This document shows positions 36,773 to 46,626 of a DNA stretch of 64,000 nt, in pieces; positions within the stretch are counted from its first letter, which is position 1, and each line of letters starts with the position of its first letter. Origin of the DNA: Gillisella vitis (GTDB lineage: Bacteria; Pseudomonadota; Alphaproteobacteria; Rhizobiales; Rhizobiaceae); NCBI RefSeq assembly GCF_014204625.1, contig NZ_JACHLU010000007.1, positions 1-64,000 on the forward strand, written 5' to 3'. A program made the position numbers and the translations under genes. The notes beneath the pieces are model-generated. The model saw only the letters and a program-made list of their open reading frames with translations, was not told where the DNA came from and did no database searches.

Positions 36773-37440
36773 CCCAAAAGAAGAAACCGTTTCTGCTTGG
36801 CCTGCGCCGTCATCGTCACAGCCCATTTTACGCGGCATCCTTGCTGGGGTTGCTAACCCTTCCAGCCTTTCTGTTGCTCAGGCCCGGACTGGCCGTCGAA
36901 TCATCCGCCATTGTGTTTTTTCTGGTCTATCTTGGCTTTATGATCCGACGCATTCCGAAAGCCACCTCGGAGCGGCTCAAAACCAGCCCGGAGCGCGACG
37001 ATGCGCCCGCTGTTGTTATTCCCATGGTCAGCCTGCTTGCGATTATCGCCTCCGTGGTCGCTCTTTTTAACGCCCTGAACAAGGGCGAGTCGGCCAATGC
37101 GCTGGAGGTATCGCTGGCCTTTCTCTCGGTTATCAGCGGCTGGTTCACGATTCACACCATGTTTGCCATGCATTATGCCCACCGCTATTGGCAATATTAC
37201 ACCAGCGAGCAGGGCTTGGGACCACGCCGTGGACTCAGTTTTCCAGAAACCGAAGAACCCGGCGGTTACGAGTTTCTGTATTTTTCGTTCGTGATTGGTA
37301 TGACCGCACAAACATCGGACGTTGCCATCACCACAACAGACATGCGGCGGATCAACCTCGCCCATGCTGTCGTTGCCTTCTTCTTCAACACAATTTTGGT
37401 CGCAGCCGCCGTCAATGCCGTTGTATCCATGGCCGGGTAA
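36769..37440 (+). CDS. DUF1345 membrane protein
   Basis: The 223-residue protein has four to five membrane segments and the DUF1345 hallmark GYEFLYFSFVIGMTAQTSDVAITTTDMRR near residues 165-195, preceded by TMFAMHYAHRYWQYY. Function is unknown. The ATG (ATGA overlap with the preceding stop) was preferred to an in-frame ATG nine codons upstream. Membership in a formaldehyde operon is conserved only by position here, so a role in detoxification is speculation. Confidence 0.9.
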   Translation: MTQKKKPFLLGLRRHRHSPFYAASLLGLLTLPAFLLLRPGLAVESSAIVFFLVYLGFMIRRIPKATSERLKTSPERDDAPAVVIPMVSLLAIIASVVALFNALNKGESANALEVSLAFLSVISGWFTIHTMFAMHYAHRYWQYYTSEQGLGPRRGLSFPETEEPGGYEFLYFSFVIGMTAQTSDVAITTTDMRRINLAHAVVAFFFNTILVAAAVNAVVSMAG

Positions 37441-37457
37441 CAGCTCAGGAGTGCCCC

Positions 37458-38288
37458 ATGAAAATCCTTTCTCAAAACACCGCTTTTGGCGGTATGCAGG
37501 GCGTATTCAGCCACGAATCTGAAGCCTGCAAGGGTGAAATGACATTTGCGGTGTTTGTGCCGCCGCAAGCGATTGCAGAAAAACGGCCAGTGTTATGGTA
37601 TCTCTCCGGCCTCACCTGCACCCATGCCAATGTGATGGAAAAGGGCGAATATCGCCGCCTGGCCGCTGAGCTTGGTCTGATCATTGTTTGCCCCGATACC
37701 AGCCCGCGCGGCAATGACGTGCCGGATGAACTGACCAACTGGAAGATTGGCAAGGGTGCAGGCATGTATCTGAACGCCACGGAAATGCCGTGGGCAGAGA
37801 ATTTCCAGATGTACAACTATATCACCGAGGAACTCCCTGCCCTCGTCGCCTCGCAATTTCGGGCTGATATGAGCCGTCAGGGCATTTTTGGCCATTCCAT
37901 GGGCGGGCATGGCGCATTGACCATGGCGCTGAAAAACCCGGATCGTTTCAAAAGCTGTTCAGCCTTTGCGCCCATTGTCAGCCCATTGAAAGCCGACTGG
38001 ACGCAGGATGCTTTTGAAAAATACCTCGGCCCAGACCGTGCGACATGGCGGCAGTATGACGCCTGCGCACTGATTGAAGACGGCGCACGCTTCCCGGAAT
38101 TTCTGGTGGATCAAGGCAAGGCTGACAGCTTTCTGGAGACCGGCCTGATGCCGTGGCTGCTGGAAGATGCCGTCAAGGACACTGACATCGGTCTGACGCT
38201 GCGCCTGCATGATCGCTACGACCATTCCTATTATTTCATCTCCAGCTTTATGGATGACCATCTGCGCTGGCACGCGGAACGGCTATAA
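37458..38288 (+). CDS. fghA: S-formylglutathione hydrolase
   Basis: The 276-residue serine esterase hydrolyses S-formylglutathione to formate and glutathione. It has WYLSGLTCTHANVMEKGEYR, PDTSPRGNDVP, the nucleophile elbow GHSMGGHGALTMAL, and the C-terminal HDRYDHSYYFISSFMDDHLRWHA with the catalytic His. CAGGAG lies seven bases before the ATG. It completes the pathway begun by the class III alcohol dehydrogenase at the head of the operon. Its 3' end overlaps the convergent lpxB stop by six bases. Confidence 0.97.
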   Translation: MKILSQNTAFGGMQGVFSHESEACKGEMTFAVFVPPQAIAEKRPVLWYLSGLTCTHANVMEKGEYRRLAAELGLIIVCPDTSPRGNDVPDELTNWKIGKGAGMYLNATEMPWAENFQMYNYITEELPALVASQFRADMSRQGIFGHSMGGHGALTMALKNPDRFKSCSAFAPIVSPLKADWTQDAFEKYLGPDRATWRQYDACALIEDGARFPEFLVDQGKADSFLETGLMPWLLEDAVKDTDIGLTLRLHDRYDHSYYFISSFMDDHLRWHAERL

Positions 38289-39458
38289 CAGTTGTTTCTC
38301 ACGCAACAGATCAAGCACGATCTTGGCCCCTGCCACACCGGCAGGGGTTTCTGTCTGCATTTTCTGCCAGATCAGATCAAAGCCCTGCACCATCGCCTGC
38401 CGCTCCAGCGTATCGGTTGAGAGACGCTCCATCCAGCGCGCCAGCGACGCCCCGCGCAATTGCTCGTTCAGATATTCTGGCACGACAACATAATCGGCAA
38501 TCACGCTGGGCAGCGCGCCGGTCCAGATCTTGATGCGCTTGTGCAGCAACTTGATCAACCAATCGGTCTTATAGGTCGAAACCACTGGCACACCGGCCAA
38601 CGCCAGTTCCAGCAAAACAGTGCCGGAGGCCGCTATTGTCGCATCAGCTTGCGCAAAAGCCTGCCATTTTCTGTCTTCGCCAATCAGAATTTCAGGCTGG
38701 ACAGCCCAATTCTTGACCGCCTCACGCACCATATGTTCGCGCCGCGCCAAAGTCGGCAATAAAAATCGCGTAGGACCGTTGCGCTCAACAAAAGCGCTGG
38801 CGGCATCGCCAAAAATGGGCGTGAGGGAGGATATTTCAGCACCGCGCGATCCTGGCAGCAGCATGATGGTTTTCGGCGCGTCAGGAGCCGCAACAGGCTT
38901 GCGCGCGCGCGCCGCGCGGCAGGCCAGAAGTGCCGGATTGGTTGTTAGTCTATGGCCAATGAAATGGGTGGTGGGTCCGCCCAACCGCTGCATGACGGCT
39001 GGCTCAAACGGCAAAACGGCCAGAACGGCATCGACATAGCCAAGCATGGCTTGAGCACGATATTCCTTCCACGCCCAGACACTGGGGCAAACATAATTGA
39101 CAACCGGCAGCGCAGGCAGAGCGGCGCGCACTTTTTTGGCAACCCTATGGGTAAAATCAGGACTATCAACAATCAGCAAAACATCAGGCTTTGCCGCAAT
39201 CAACGCTTTCGCGGTTTTACCAATCAATGAGATAAAGCGCGGCAGTTTCGCCAGAACCTGAGTGAGGCCCATCACCGACAGTTCGGAAAAATCAAACAGC
39301 GAGGCTAGACCTTGCTCTTCCAGCGCCGGACCGCCAACACCTATGAGCTCAATTTCGCCCGCATATTGGCTTTTCACGGCGGCAATCAGGTCGGCCCCCA
39401 AAAGATCACCAGAGACTTCGCCAGCAATGACCGCAATCTTCAGAGGTTTATTGCTCAA
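38283..39458 (-). CDS. lpxB: lipid-A-disaccharide synthase
   Basis: Family 19 glycosyltransferase joining UDP-2,3-diacylglucosamine and lipid X to give the lipid A disaccharide backbone, at the inner face of the inner membrane. The 391-residue protein opens IAVIAGEVSGDLLGADLIAA, and has YVCPSVWAWKEYRAQAM, LLPGSRGAEISSLTPIF and ASGTVLLELALAGVPVVSTYK. The start overlaps the lpxI stop (ATGA). Last gene of the rpsB-to-lpxB run. Its stop codon region overlaps fghA tail-to-tail, with no terminator visible between them. Confidence 0.97.
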   Translation of the reverse strand: MSNKPLKIAVIAGEVSGDLLGADLIAAVKSQYAGEIELIGVGGPALEEQGLASLFDFSELSVMGLTQVLAKLPRFISLIGKTAKALIAAKPDVLLIVDSPDFTHRVAKKVRAALPALPVVNYVCPSVWAWKEYRAQAMLGYVDAVLAVLPFEPAVMQRLGGPTTHFIGHRLTTNPALLACRAARARKPVAAPDAPKTIMLLPGSRGAEISSLTPIFGDAASAFVERNGPTRFLLPTLARREHMVREAVKNWAVQPEILIGEDRKWQAFAQADATIAASGTVLLELALAGVPVVSTYKTDWLIKLLHKRIKIWTGALPSVIADYVVVPEYLNEQLRGASLARWMERLSTDTLERQAMVQGFDLIWQKMQTETPAGVAGAKIVLDLLREKQLL

Positions 39459-40312
39459 AGCCCCATCTCCAGATCCAGACCGAACACAAAGATACCCGCT
39501 GCATCAGCCCGCTTCAATGTTTCTTCCCGCTGCAACAGCAGCGCCCGGCCGGCCTGAACCGCAATGCCAGAGAGACCAGCGGCGGCGGCACTTTCGATAG
39601 TTGATTGCCCGATCGTTGGCAGATCAGCACGAATATCCTGCTGCGGCTTGCAAAGCTTGACCAGAACACCCCGGCGCCGGGCCGAAATCCGCCCTTCAGC
39701 CCTCAGCTCCGCCACTCTTTGCAGCATTCTGTCCGTGCCCTCAACGCCCTCCAGCGCCACAATACGACCGCCGACACTGACAGCGCCCTGCCCCACATCC
39801 AGCCGCCCCAGCGCTTCTGCGGCCCGCATGGCAGCAGCAATATCACGCTTGTCTTCGTCATTTGGCGCATGACGCCCCAAGGCACCAAGGTCGGCCAGCA
39901 ATTGCGGCGCAATTTCATGAGCCCCCACGACGCGACAGCCCTGCGCCTCAATCAGCTCGATCACCATTTTCAGCACCGCATCGTCGCCACCTGACAACAG
40001 GGTTTTGACCGCAAACGGCAGCTTCATCAAAAAGCGCAGATTAACGTGGATTTCATTGAAATTTGGACGTTTTTTGACGGCACCTGACATGACCACGCGC
40101 TTGATCGCATGTTTTTTGATCAGGCTGGCCAGTTGGCGCATGTCACCAACGCTGATACTGGCGTGATCAAAGCCGCTCCAGCGCTGATCAGCCTCATTTT
40201 TCAACGGAAAAACAAAGGGATCTTCGCCAGCAGCGCGGGCTGCATCGGCCACATATACCGGCAGCATACCGCTGCCGGCAATAATGCCGAGACGTCCGGC
40301 CTCGCTGGTCAT
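39455..40312 (-). CDS. lpxI: UDP-2,3-diacylglucosamine pyrophosphatase LpxI
   Basis: The 285-residue protein is LpxI (formerly DUF1009), the enzyme alphaproteobacteria use instead of LpxH to cleave UDP-2,3-diacylglucosamine to lipid X. It has LGIIAGSGMLPVYVADAARAAG, the VMSGAVKKRPNF strand, VVGAHEIAPQLLADLG, and the conserved IVALEGVEGTDRMLQRVAEL segment, plus LPTIGQSTIESAAAAGLSGIAVQAG. It is positioned exactly between lpxA and lpxB, the steps before and after it. Three bases separate it from lpxA. Confidence 0.96.
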   Translation of the reverse strand: MTSEAGRLGIIAGSGMLPVYVADAARAAGEDPFVFPLKNEADQRWSGFDHASISVGDMRQLASLIKKHAIKRVVMSGAVKKRPNFNEIHVNLRFLMKLPFAVKTLLSGGDDAVLKMVIELIEAQGCRVVGAHEIAPQLLADLGALGRHAPNDEDKRDIAAAMRAAEALGRLDVGQGAVSVGGRIVALEGVEGTDRMLQRVAELRAEGRISARRRGVLVKLCKPQQDIRADLPTIGQSTIESAAAAGLSGIAVQAGRALLLQREETLKRADAAGIFVFGLDLEMGL

Positions 40313-40315
40313 CCC

Positions 40316-41131
40316 TTAGCTCTTGCCCCGAAATGGCGAAGACAGCGCCCGATCACTCTCTGCTGCGATAAAATCAAGCACTTCCATTGCTTCCTTGCAA
40401 TCGGCAAATTCATCGCGGATTGCTGCTGCTTTTTCGCGGATCGCCCCTTCTTCGTCAAACAGAGCCTTATAGGCCTTGCGAACACGATGAATGGTGGCCC
40501 GCTCAATGCCCGCCCGCGTCATGCCCACAACATTCAAGCCGCCCAGCAGGCCCGGATTGCCATTCAACATGCCATAGGGAATGAGATCATAGCTACAGGC
40601 AGAGAGACCACCAATAAATGCTTGACGACCAATGCGGGTAAATTGATGCACCGCACAACCACCGCCGAGGATGGCCCGATCATCGATCTTCACGTGACCT
40701 GCCAGCATGACATTGTTGGAGAGGATAATGTGGCTGCCCAATTGACAATCATGGGCGACATGCGAGTTGGCGAGAAACAGATTATTGCTCCCCACAACGG
40801 TTTTGCCGCCGCCTTCCACCGTACCGCAATTGATGGTCACGCCTTCGCGCATCGTGCAATGATCACCAACATCCAGAGTCGTTTCCTCACCCGTATGATG
40901 GATACTCTGCGGGTCTCCACCAATCACGGCGTTGGAAAACATTCTGCAATGGCTGCCAATCGTGGTTCGCCCGGTCACAACAACATGAGGATGCAGCTCT
41001 GTGCCTTCGCCCAGCACCACTTTAGGACCAATATAGCAAAATGGGCCAATGGTGACATTATCCCCGATCACAGCACCATCTTCGATGACGCTGGAGGGAT
41101 GAATACGGGCGCTGACTGAGATGGATGTCAT
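40316..41131 (-). CDS. lpxA: UDP-N-acetylglucosamine acyltransferase
   Basis: First committed enzyme of lipid A synthesis. The 271-residue protein is built of hexapeptide repeats forming a left-handed beta-helix over residues 1-190 ([20 protein letters not shown], then [15 protein letters not shown] and so on). The catalytic His lies in [13 protein letters not shown], near position 126. A helical C-terminal domain carries [18 protein letters not shown]. Its ATG overlaps the fabZ stop (ATGA). Confidence 0.98.
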   Translation of the reverse strand: MTSISVSARIHPSSVIEDGAVIGDNVTIGPFCYIGPKVVLGEGTELHPHVVVTGRTTIGSHCRMFSNAVIGGDPQSIHHTGEETTLDVGDHCTMREGVTINCGTVEGGGKTVVGSNNLFLANSHVAHDCQLGSHIILSNNVMLAGHVKIDDRAILGGGCAVHQFTRIGRQAFIGGLSACSYDLIPYGMLNGNPGLLGGLNVVGMTRAGIERATIHRVRKAYKALFDEEGAIREKAAAIRDEFADCKEAMEVLDFIAAESDRALSSPFRGKS

Positions 41132-41592
41132 TGTTCTTCCTTACGTACGATCATCGCCCCAATATCGGCTTCCGCCACCAACGCGCCATCAACCTTGGCA
41201 TCGCAGTGGAATTTCCAGATATTGCCGCGCTGCTTCTGTTTGGTCACGTGGAATTCCACACGATCACCAGGAACCACCGGCTTGCGGAAACGGGCATTAT
41301 CAATTGTCATGAAATAAACGAGATCGCCAGCCGTGTTGGACTTGCGTGCACAAATCGCACCCGCCGTCTGCGCCATGCCTTCAACCAGGAGCACACCGGG
41401 CATAATCGGCTGGGTCGGAAAATGGCCGGTAAAATGCGGCTCATTTGCCGTCACGTTTTTGATGCCAATCGCCGATGTGTCACCATCAATCTCAATAATA
41501 CGATCCACCAGAAGAAAAGGATAGCGATGCGGCAGGAGCTTCATGATCTCCAGAATATCCGCACTTCCCAATTCACATTGCTCAACAGTCAT
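41128..41592 (-). CDS. fabZ: 3-hydroxyacyl-[acyl-carrier-protein] dehydratase
   Basis: Hot-dog-fold dehydratase of fatty acid synthesis; it competes with LpxA/LpxD for 3-hydroxyacyl-ACP. The 154-residue protein has [20 protein letters not shown], the active-site segment [26 protein letters not shown] with the catalytic His, and [11 protein letters not shown]. The last helix bears the family Glu-rich end. It overlaps both lpxD and lpxA by ATGA, so the three are translationally coupled. Confidence 0.97.
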   Translation of the reverse strand: MTVEQCELGSADILEIMKLLPHRYPFLLVDRIIEIDGDTSAIGIKNVTANEPHFTGHFPTQPIMPGVLLVEGMAQTAGAICARKSNTAGDLVYFMTIDNARFRKPVVPGDRVEFHVTKQKQRGNIWKFHCDAKVDGALVAEADIGAMIVRKEEQ

Positions 41593-42653
41593 TTTTGCCC
41601 CTTTCTTGCCTTGGCTCTGCTCTCAGACCGCGCGATAACCTCAGCACAGTCCCGCAGAAACTCTCCAAGTGGACGCGCAGGAATTCCGCCAAATTTTTCT
41701 CCAGCCGGAAGATCACCCACAACACCACTCATTGCTGCTATTTGCACGCCGTCCCCGATTTTAATGTGACCATTCACACCGGAACCGCCGCCAATCATCA
41801 CGCCATCACCAATCACCGTACTGCCAGCAATGCCGACCTGCGCCACGATGCCACAATGGCGGCCGATTCGAACATTGTGACCAATCTGCACCTGATTATC
41901 GATTTTCGTGCCTTCACCAATGACTGTATCATCCATGGTGCCGCGATCAACAGTTGTATTGGCACCAATCTCAACGTTGTCCTGAATGATGACCCGACCA
42001 ATCTGAACGATTTTCACCATGCCGCGCGGACCAGGTGCATAGCCAAAGCCATCCTGACCAATGCGAACACCATTGTGAAGAATAACACCATTTCCGAGAT
42101 AGGCTGCGATGACGCTGGCACCTGCGGCAATCGAACAATTCCGCCCGATCTTGACGCCACGGCCAATTACAGCGCCTGCGCCAATATGTGTGCCTGTGCC
42201 GATCTCAACATCCGCACCGATAACAGCCATAGGCTCAACCACAACGCCCGCTTCAAGCCGTGCAGAGGGGTCAACAAAAGCTGCCGGAGAGACTTCTGCG
42301 GTCAATGATTTTGAAACTGGAAGAGGAATCTGCGCTTCCGGGTGAAACAAATGCCCGGCATAAGCAAAAGCCGTGTGCGGATTTTTGACCAGCAAAACCG
42401 GAATGTGATCTGGTATCAGCGAGCGAAGCGCGGGTTCACAGAGAATTGCACCTGCATCGCATGTCTCAAGCTCTGATCTGTTTTTTCTCGAAAGAATATA
42501 ACACAGTTCAGTTTTCTTTGCGCGGTAGACAGGTGCCACAGATCGAATAAGCCGATCTTCGACACCGTCGCCCAACAATTCCGCCCCAAGCTTTTCAGCA
42601 AGCTCTTTCAAGCTCATTCCCGCATGGGGCGGATAAAAATGTTCATGCTCCAT
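41589..42653 (-). CDS. lpxD: UDP-3-O-(3-hydroxyacyl)glucosamine N-acyltransferase
   Basis: Adds the second 3-hydroxyacyl chain in lipid A synthesis. The 354-residue product has an N-terminal uridine-binding domain (residues 15-110) and a left-handed beta-helix of hexapeptide repeats ([15 protein letters not shown] through [12 protein letters not shown]), including the [19 protein letters not shown] loop and [19 protein letters not shown] with the catalytic His. It ends in a basic helix ([15 protein letters not shown]). It lies 48 bp after bamA. Confidence 0.97.
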   Translation of the reverse strand: MEHEHFYPPHAGMSLKELAEKLGAELLGDGVEDRLIRSVAPVYRAKKTELCYILSRKNRSELETCDAGAILCEPALRSLIPDHIPVLLVKNPHTAFAYAGHLFHPEAQIPLPVSKSLTAEVSPAAFVDPSARLEAGVVVEPMAVIGADVEIGTGTHIGAGAVIGRGVKIGRNCSIAAGASVIAAYLGNGVILHNGVRIGQDGFGYAPGPRGMVKIVQIGRVIIQDNVEIGANTTVDRGTMDDTVIGEGTKIDNQVQIGHNVRIGRHCGIVAQVGIAGSTVIGDGVMIGGGSGVNGHIKIGDGVQIAAMSGVVGDLPAGEKFGGIPARPLGEFLRDCAEVIARSESRAKARKGQK

Positions 42654-42701
42654 TATACTGTCCCAGACCTGTGAATTCGTCTGAGGTTCGGACTACAGAA
42701 A

Positions 42702-45062
42702 TCAGAACTGGTTCGCAATGGAGAATCGGAACTGTTGCACCTTGTCGTAGCTTTGTTTCACAACTGGCTGTGCAAAATCGAAGCGCAATGGACCAAATGG
42801 CGATGCCCAGACGATACCGGCACCCACAGAAGCGCGCCATTCCATATCTTCGCCCTGAGCGTTAGCACTGTTCTTCACGTCATTACCGTAAAGCGTTCCG
42901 GCATCACTGAATACCGCAATGCGCAGCCCTGCATCCTGCGGGATACCCGGCATAGGCATACTGGCTTCAGCCGAAGCGGTGAAATACGTCGTGCCGCCAA
43001 GCGGATCTTCGTTCTTCGACATGCGAGGACCGATACCGTTGTTCTTGAAGCCGCGGATTTCCTTGCCGCCGATCTGGAACTGGTCAAACACATTCAGGTT
43101 GTCGCCTGTTGCCATGACATGACCCGCACCAACGGTCAGCGATCCGATCACGTCAAGCTCATCAGACAGCGTCTTGTAATATTTCGCCTTACCGTAAATC
43201 TTGTAGAATTCGGAATCGCCGCCGAGACCTGCAAATTCATGCGTGAAGCTGGCATAGATGCCTTCACGCGGCAGATTACGATCATCCAGCGTGTTGTAGA
43301 CAAAGCTCTGCGATACAGACGACTGAACCCATGGGCTACCATTGATCAGGTCAACATAGGGCTGAGACATCACATCGTCAGAAGTGCCACTGATGCCGTC
43401 TGCTCCAAAAGCGCCATCGTTCTCATACTTGATCTCTTTGTATGTGTAACGAAGCGTGGTCGCCAGATCTTCAGTAATCGGAGCTGTTACGCGCAATGTC
43501 GCACCCTGCTCGTCATACTTATAGTAGTCGTTGCTGCTTGTGGTGCTCTTGAAAATATCAAAGCCCACGGCAAGACGATAACCGAGGAAGTAAGGCTCGG
43601 TAAATGAAAGATTGTACGTCTGACTATTATCCGTACCGGCACCTGCGGCCACACGAATATACTGACCCCGACCCAGGAAGTTCTTTTCTTCCACAGAAGC
43701 TTCCAGAACCAGACCACCGCCGCCAACAGCATAGCCAGCACCGATACCAAACGAACCGGTCGACTGATCTTCAACGTTCACAACGATGACAACCCGGTCA
43801 GGAGCACTGCCCTGCGCCGTCGTGATATTGACGGAGCTGAAATAGCCGAGAGCCTCAAGCCGACGCTTGGCGCGAGAAATAACTTCCTGATTGAAAGCAT
43901 CGCCTTCGCTGATGTCGAATTCACGACGAATCACATAGTCACGTGTTCGGGTATTGCCCTTGATTTCGATACGCTCAACATAAGCGCGCTCACCCTGATC
44001 CACCATATAGGTAACGCCAACGGTGCCATTCTGCATATCGCGGTTACCGCGCGGCACAACGCGCGCAAAAGGATAGCCCTTCGCTGAAACATATTTCGAA
44101 ATCGCTTCCATCGATTTCTGAATCTCACGAGCGCTGTAAACACCACCCGTTGATGTTGTGACCAAACCCTTCAGCTCAGCCGCATCGACACCAGCAACAG
44201 AACTGTCGACGCTGACATCGCCAAACTTGTAGCGCTGACCTTCATCGACCGTGATATTGATTGTGTACTCGTTGGTCTGCTCATTCAGCGACGCATCCGA
44301 AGACACGATGCGGAAATCCGCATAACCGTGATCGTAATAGAACTGACGCAACTTCTCTTCGTCAGCCTTCAGCTTATCCTCGTTGTAGACATCCTTACGG
44401 GTCAGGAACGACAGCGGATTGGACTTCTTTGTGGTGAGAACGGCTGCAAGACGCCCATCGCCATAAGCATGATTGCCGACAAAATTGATTTCAGAGATCT
44501 TGGTACGATCACCTTCATTGATCACAAAAGCCAGATTGACCCGACCAGCACCCACAACGGCCGTCTGCGTGGTCACTTCGACATCACTGCGCCCAATGGC
44601 AGCATAGGCTTCCTTGATACGCTTGATGTCAGAATCAATCAATTCCTTGCTGTAAGGACCGAGAGGCTGACTCTGCACAACCGTTGTCAGCTTGTCATCC
44701 TTGATCTTGCGATTGCCATTGAAGACAACCTGATTGATCAACTGGTTTTCGCTGACTGTGACAACAAGCGAACTGCCTGAAACAGAGATTTTGACATCGG
44801 AAAAATATCCTGTGCCGTAAAGCCGCTTTACCGAATCATCGATGTCGGCATTGGTGAAGGCCTTGCCCGGCTGAATAGTCAGGTTGGAGCGAACAGCCTC
44901 CGGACCCACACGGGTTGCCCCACGCACATCGACACGCTGGATAACTGCGGCATTTGCCACAGAGGTAAACGCTACGACACCGAGCCCTGCACTCAGGGAA
45001 ACTACACCAGCAGACAGCGCTACCGCCGATACCGCGTTCAAAAATTTTGAACCAGCCTTCAT
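42702..45062 (-). CDS. bamA: outer membrane protein assembly factor BamA
   Basis: The 786-residue core of the Bam complex inserts beta-barrel proteins into the outer membrane. There is a long signal peptide (residues 1-40, MKAGSKFLNAVSAVALSAG..., cleavage after SVANA). Five POTRA domains follow over about residues 45-390, beginning VIQRVDVRGATRVGPEAVRSNL, and then the Omp85 barrel, ending in a terminal beta strand with aromatic ending (FRFSIANQF). The start at 45062 gives the usual signal peptide; the frame is open 32 codons further up. It sits between rseP and lpxD, the standard arrangement linking barrel assembly to LPS synthesis. Confidence 0.98.
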   Translation of the reverse strand: MKAGSKFLNAVSAVALSAGVVSLSAGLGVVAFTSVANAAVIQRVDVRGATRVGPEAVRSNLTIQPGKAFTNADIDDSVKRLYGTGYFSDVKISVSGSSLVVTVSENQLINQVVFNGNRKIKDDKLTTVVQSQPLGPYSKELIDSDIKRIKEAYAAIGRSDVEVTTQTAVVGAGRVNLAFVINEGDRTKISEINFVGNHAYGDGRLAAVLTTKKSNPLSFLTRKDVYNEDKLKADEEKLRQFYYDHGYADFRIVSSDASLNEQTNEYTINITVDEGQRYKFGDVSVDSSVAGVDAAELKGLVTTSTGGVYSAREIQKSMEAISKYVSAKGYPFARVVPRGNRDMQNGTVGVTYMVDQGERAYVERIEIKGNTRTRDYVIRREFDISEGDAFNQEVISRAKRRLEALGYFSSVNITTAQGSAPDRVVIVVNVEDQSTGSFGIGAGYAVGGGGLVLEASVEEKNFLGRGQYIRVAAGAGTDNSQTYNLSFTEPYFLGYRLAVGFDIFKSTTSSNDYYKYDEQGATLRVTAPITEDLATTLRYTYKEIKYENDGAFGADGISGTSDDVMSQPYVDLINGSPWVQSSVSQSFVYNTLDDRNLPREGIYASFTHEFAGLGGDSEFYKIYGKAKYYKTLSDELDVIGSLTVGAGHVMATGDNLNVFDQFQIGGKEIRGFKNNGIGPRMSKNEDPLGGTTYFTASAEASMPMPGIPQDAGLRIAVFSDAGTLYGNDVKNSANAQGEDMEWRASVGAGIVWASPFGPLRFDFAQPVVKQSYDKVQQFRFSIANQF

Positions 45063-45257
45063 GTGAACTTCTAACCTTTTTTCCGTTGTCCCTCGGTCAA
45101 AAAACCGACTCCGGTACTTTGGTGGTTTTAACCGCTTTTGCTCTACAAGCAAGGTCACGGGTTAATTTCCATTTACTTCGTTTCAATTCGTAGCAAATTC
45201 GCCACGACCAATTTGAAACATCGTAAACAAATCCTTTCGATCAACGCAAGCCATAAG

Positions 45258-46379
45258 CTATCCGATCAGTCGACTAATATCATTCCACGTTGCAAAAACC
45301 ATGAGTGATAAAATCATGACCATTCCAACCCTGAATGCAATCTCCTGAGCTTGGGCACTGACAGGCTTACCCCGAACTGCTTCAATCGCATAAAGGAATA
45401 AGTGTCCGCCATCAAGCACCGGAATGGGCATAAGGTTAAGTAAACCAATGGAAACTGACAGAACAGCTGCCAACTGAAGCAATGCGGTCACACCCAGCGT
45501 AGCAACCTGGCCTGAAGCCTGCGCCACGCGGATCGGACCGCCGAGCTGATCAGCATTCATACGTCCGGCCAACATGTTGTGCAGATAGTCATATGTGCCC
45601 GTGACAATATTCCATGTCTGCTGGACACCCTCTTTCACAGCTTGCGCAACATCAAGTTTTTCCACGCGAAAATTGCCGCTCGCTGCTGTGATCATGATGC
45701 CGATCTGGCCGACTTCCATTTTATTGCCGAAACGGTCTGCTGTTTCTGCCCGCTTTGGTGTCAGCGTCATATCAATAGTCTGATCGCCACGCTTGATCGT
45801 GACCATAATCGGCACCTCAGGGCGCACGCTGACATAGCGCACCACATCATCAAAGGTCTTCACACGGCTTCCATCCAGCGAAAAGAGAATGTCACCGGGC
45901 TGCACACCGGCTTCGGCCGCAGCACTTGCGGGCTTCACCTCAGCAACAACCGGATCCGATACGGCCTTGCCATAAACACTGAAGGTTACCGAAAAAATTA
46001 AAATTGCCAGCAGAAAATTAGCAATTGGCCCGGCCGCGACCGTGGCTGCGCGCTTCCAGAGCTTCGCACCATTCAGAGTTCTGGCGCGGTCTTCAGCTGA
46101 CATTGATTCCAGCGCAGAAGCGTCACCCTTGCTGGATGCATCTGCATCGCCATAAAACCGGACATAGCCACCCAGCGGAATAGCACACAGCTTCCAGCGC
46201 GTGCCGTGGCGGTCATTAAACCCGAGCAATTCGGGACCAAACCCCAGAGAAAAGGCCAAAACCCGTATGCCGGACCAGCGCCCGACCAGATAATGTCCCA
46301 TTTCGTGCACAAACACGATGAGCGAGAGAACCAGAACGAAAGGGACAATGTACCCTGTCAGGAAACCGAAAATAGCCAT
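45258..46379 (-). CDS. rseP: RIP metalloprotease RseP
   Basis: Membrane-embedded site-2 protease cutting anti-sigma factors within the membrane. The 373-residue protein has HEMGH (zinc ligands and Glu) near residue 26 in the first membrane segment, PLGGYVRFYGDADAS, one PDZ domain at about 135-205 (AEAGVQPGDILFSLDGSRV), and NLMPIPVLDGGHL, the third-ligand motif, near 315. The ATG at 46379 removes 15 codons of open frame that do not match the family. The 195 bp downstream to bamA and 247 bp upstream hold no gene. Confidence 0.96.
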   Translation of the reverse strand: MAIFGFLTGYIVPFVLVLSLIVFVHEMGHYLVGRWSGIRVLAFSLGFGPELLGFNDRHGTRWKLCAIPLGGYVRFYGDADASSKGDASALESMSAEDRARTLNGAKLWKRAATVAAGPIANFLLAILIFSVTFSVYGKAVSDPVVAEVKPASAAAEAGVQPGDILFSLDGSRVKTFDDVVRYVSVRPEVPIMVTIKRGDQTIDMTLTPKRAETADRFGNKMEVGQIGIMITAASGNFRVEKLDVAQAVKEGVQQTWNIVTGTYDYLHNMLAGRMNADQLGGPIRVAQASGQVATLGVTALLQLAAVLSVSIGLLNLMPIPVLDGGHLFLYAIEAVRGKPVSAQAQEIAFRVGMVMILSLMVFATWNDISRLIG

Positions 46380-46626
46380 AAGCTCGCTCACTTTTCCACA
46401 GTCCTCACGCCAAAACACTCCCAATATTGCCTGTTACATCATTCTTGAAACCGACATCGGTTAAAAAGAAAATCATGCAACACGTGTAGAGCTACAGCGA
46501 CCATGTATGCGCCATATAAGCCAAACAGTGCCGGACTCGTGCACCGTTAAAGCACAGAGAAGCGCTTTATGCCAGACCAAAGGCCGCAAGAGCTGTCGCT
46601 CTGAAAATCTTTCGGCCCTGTGGAAA

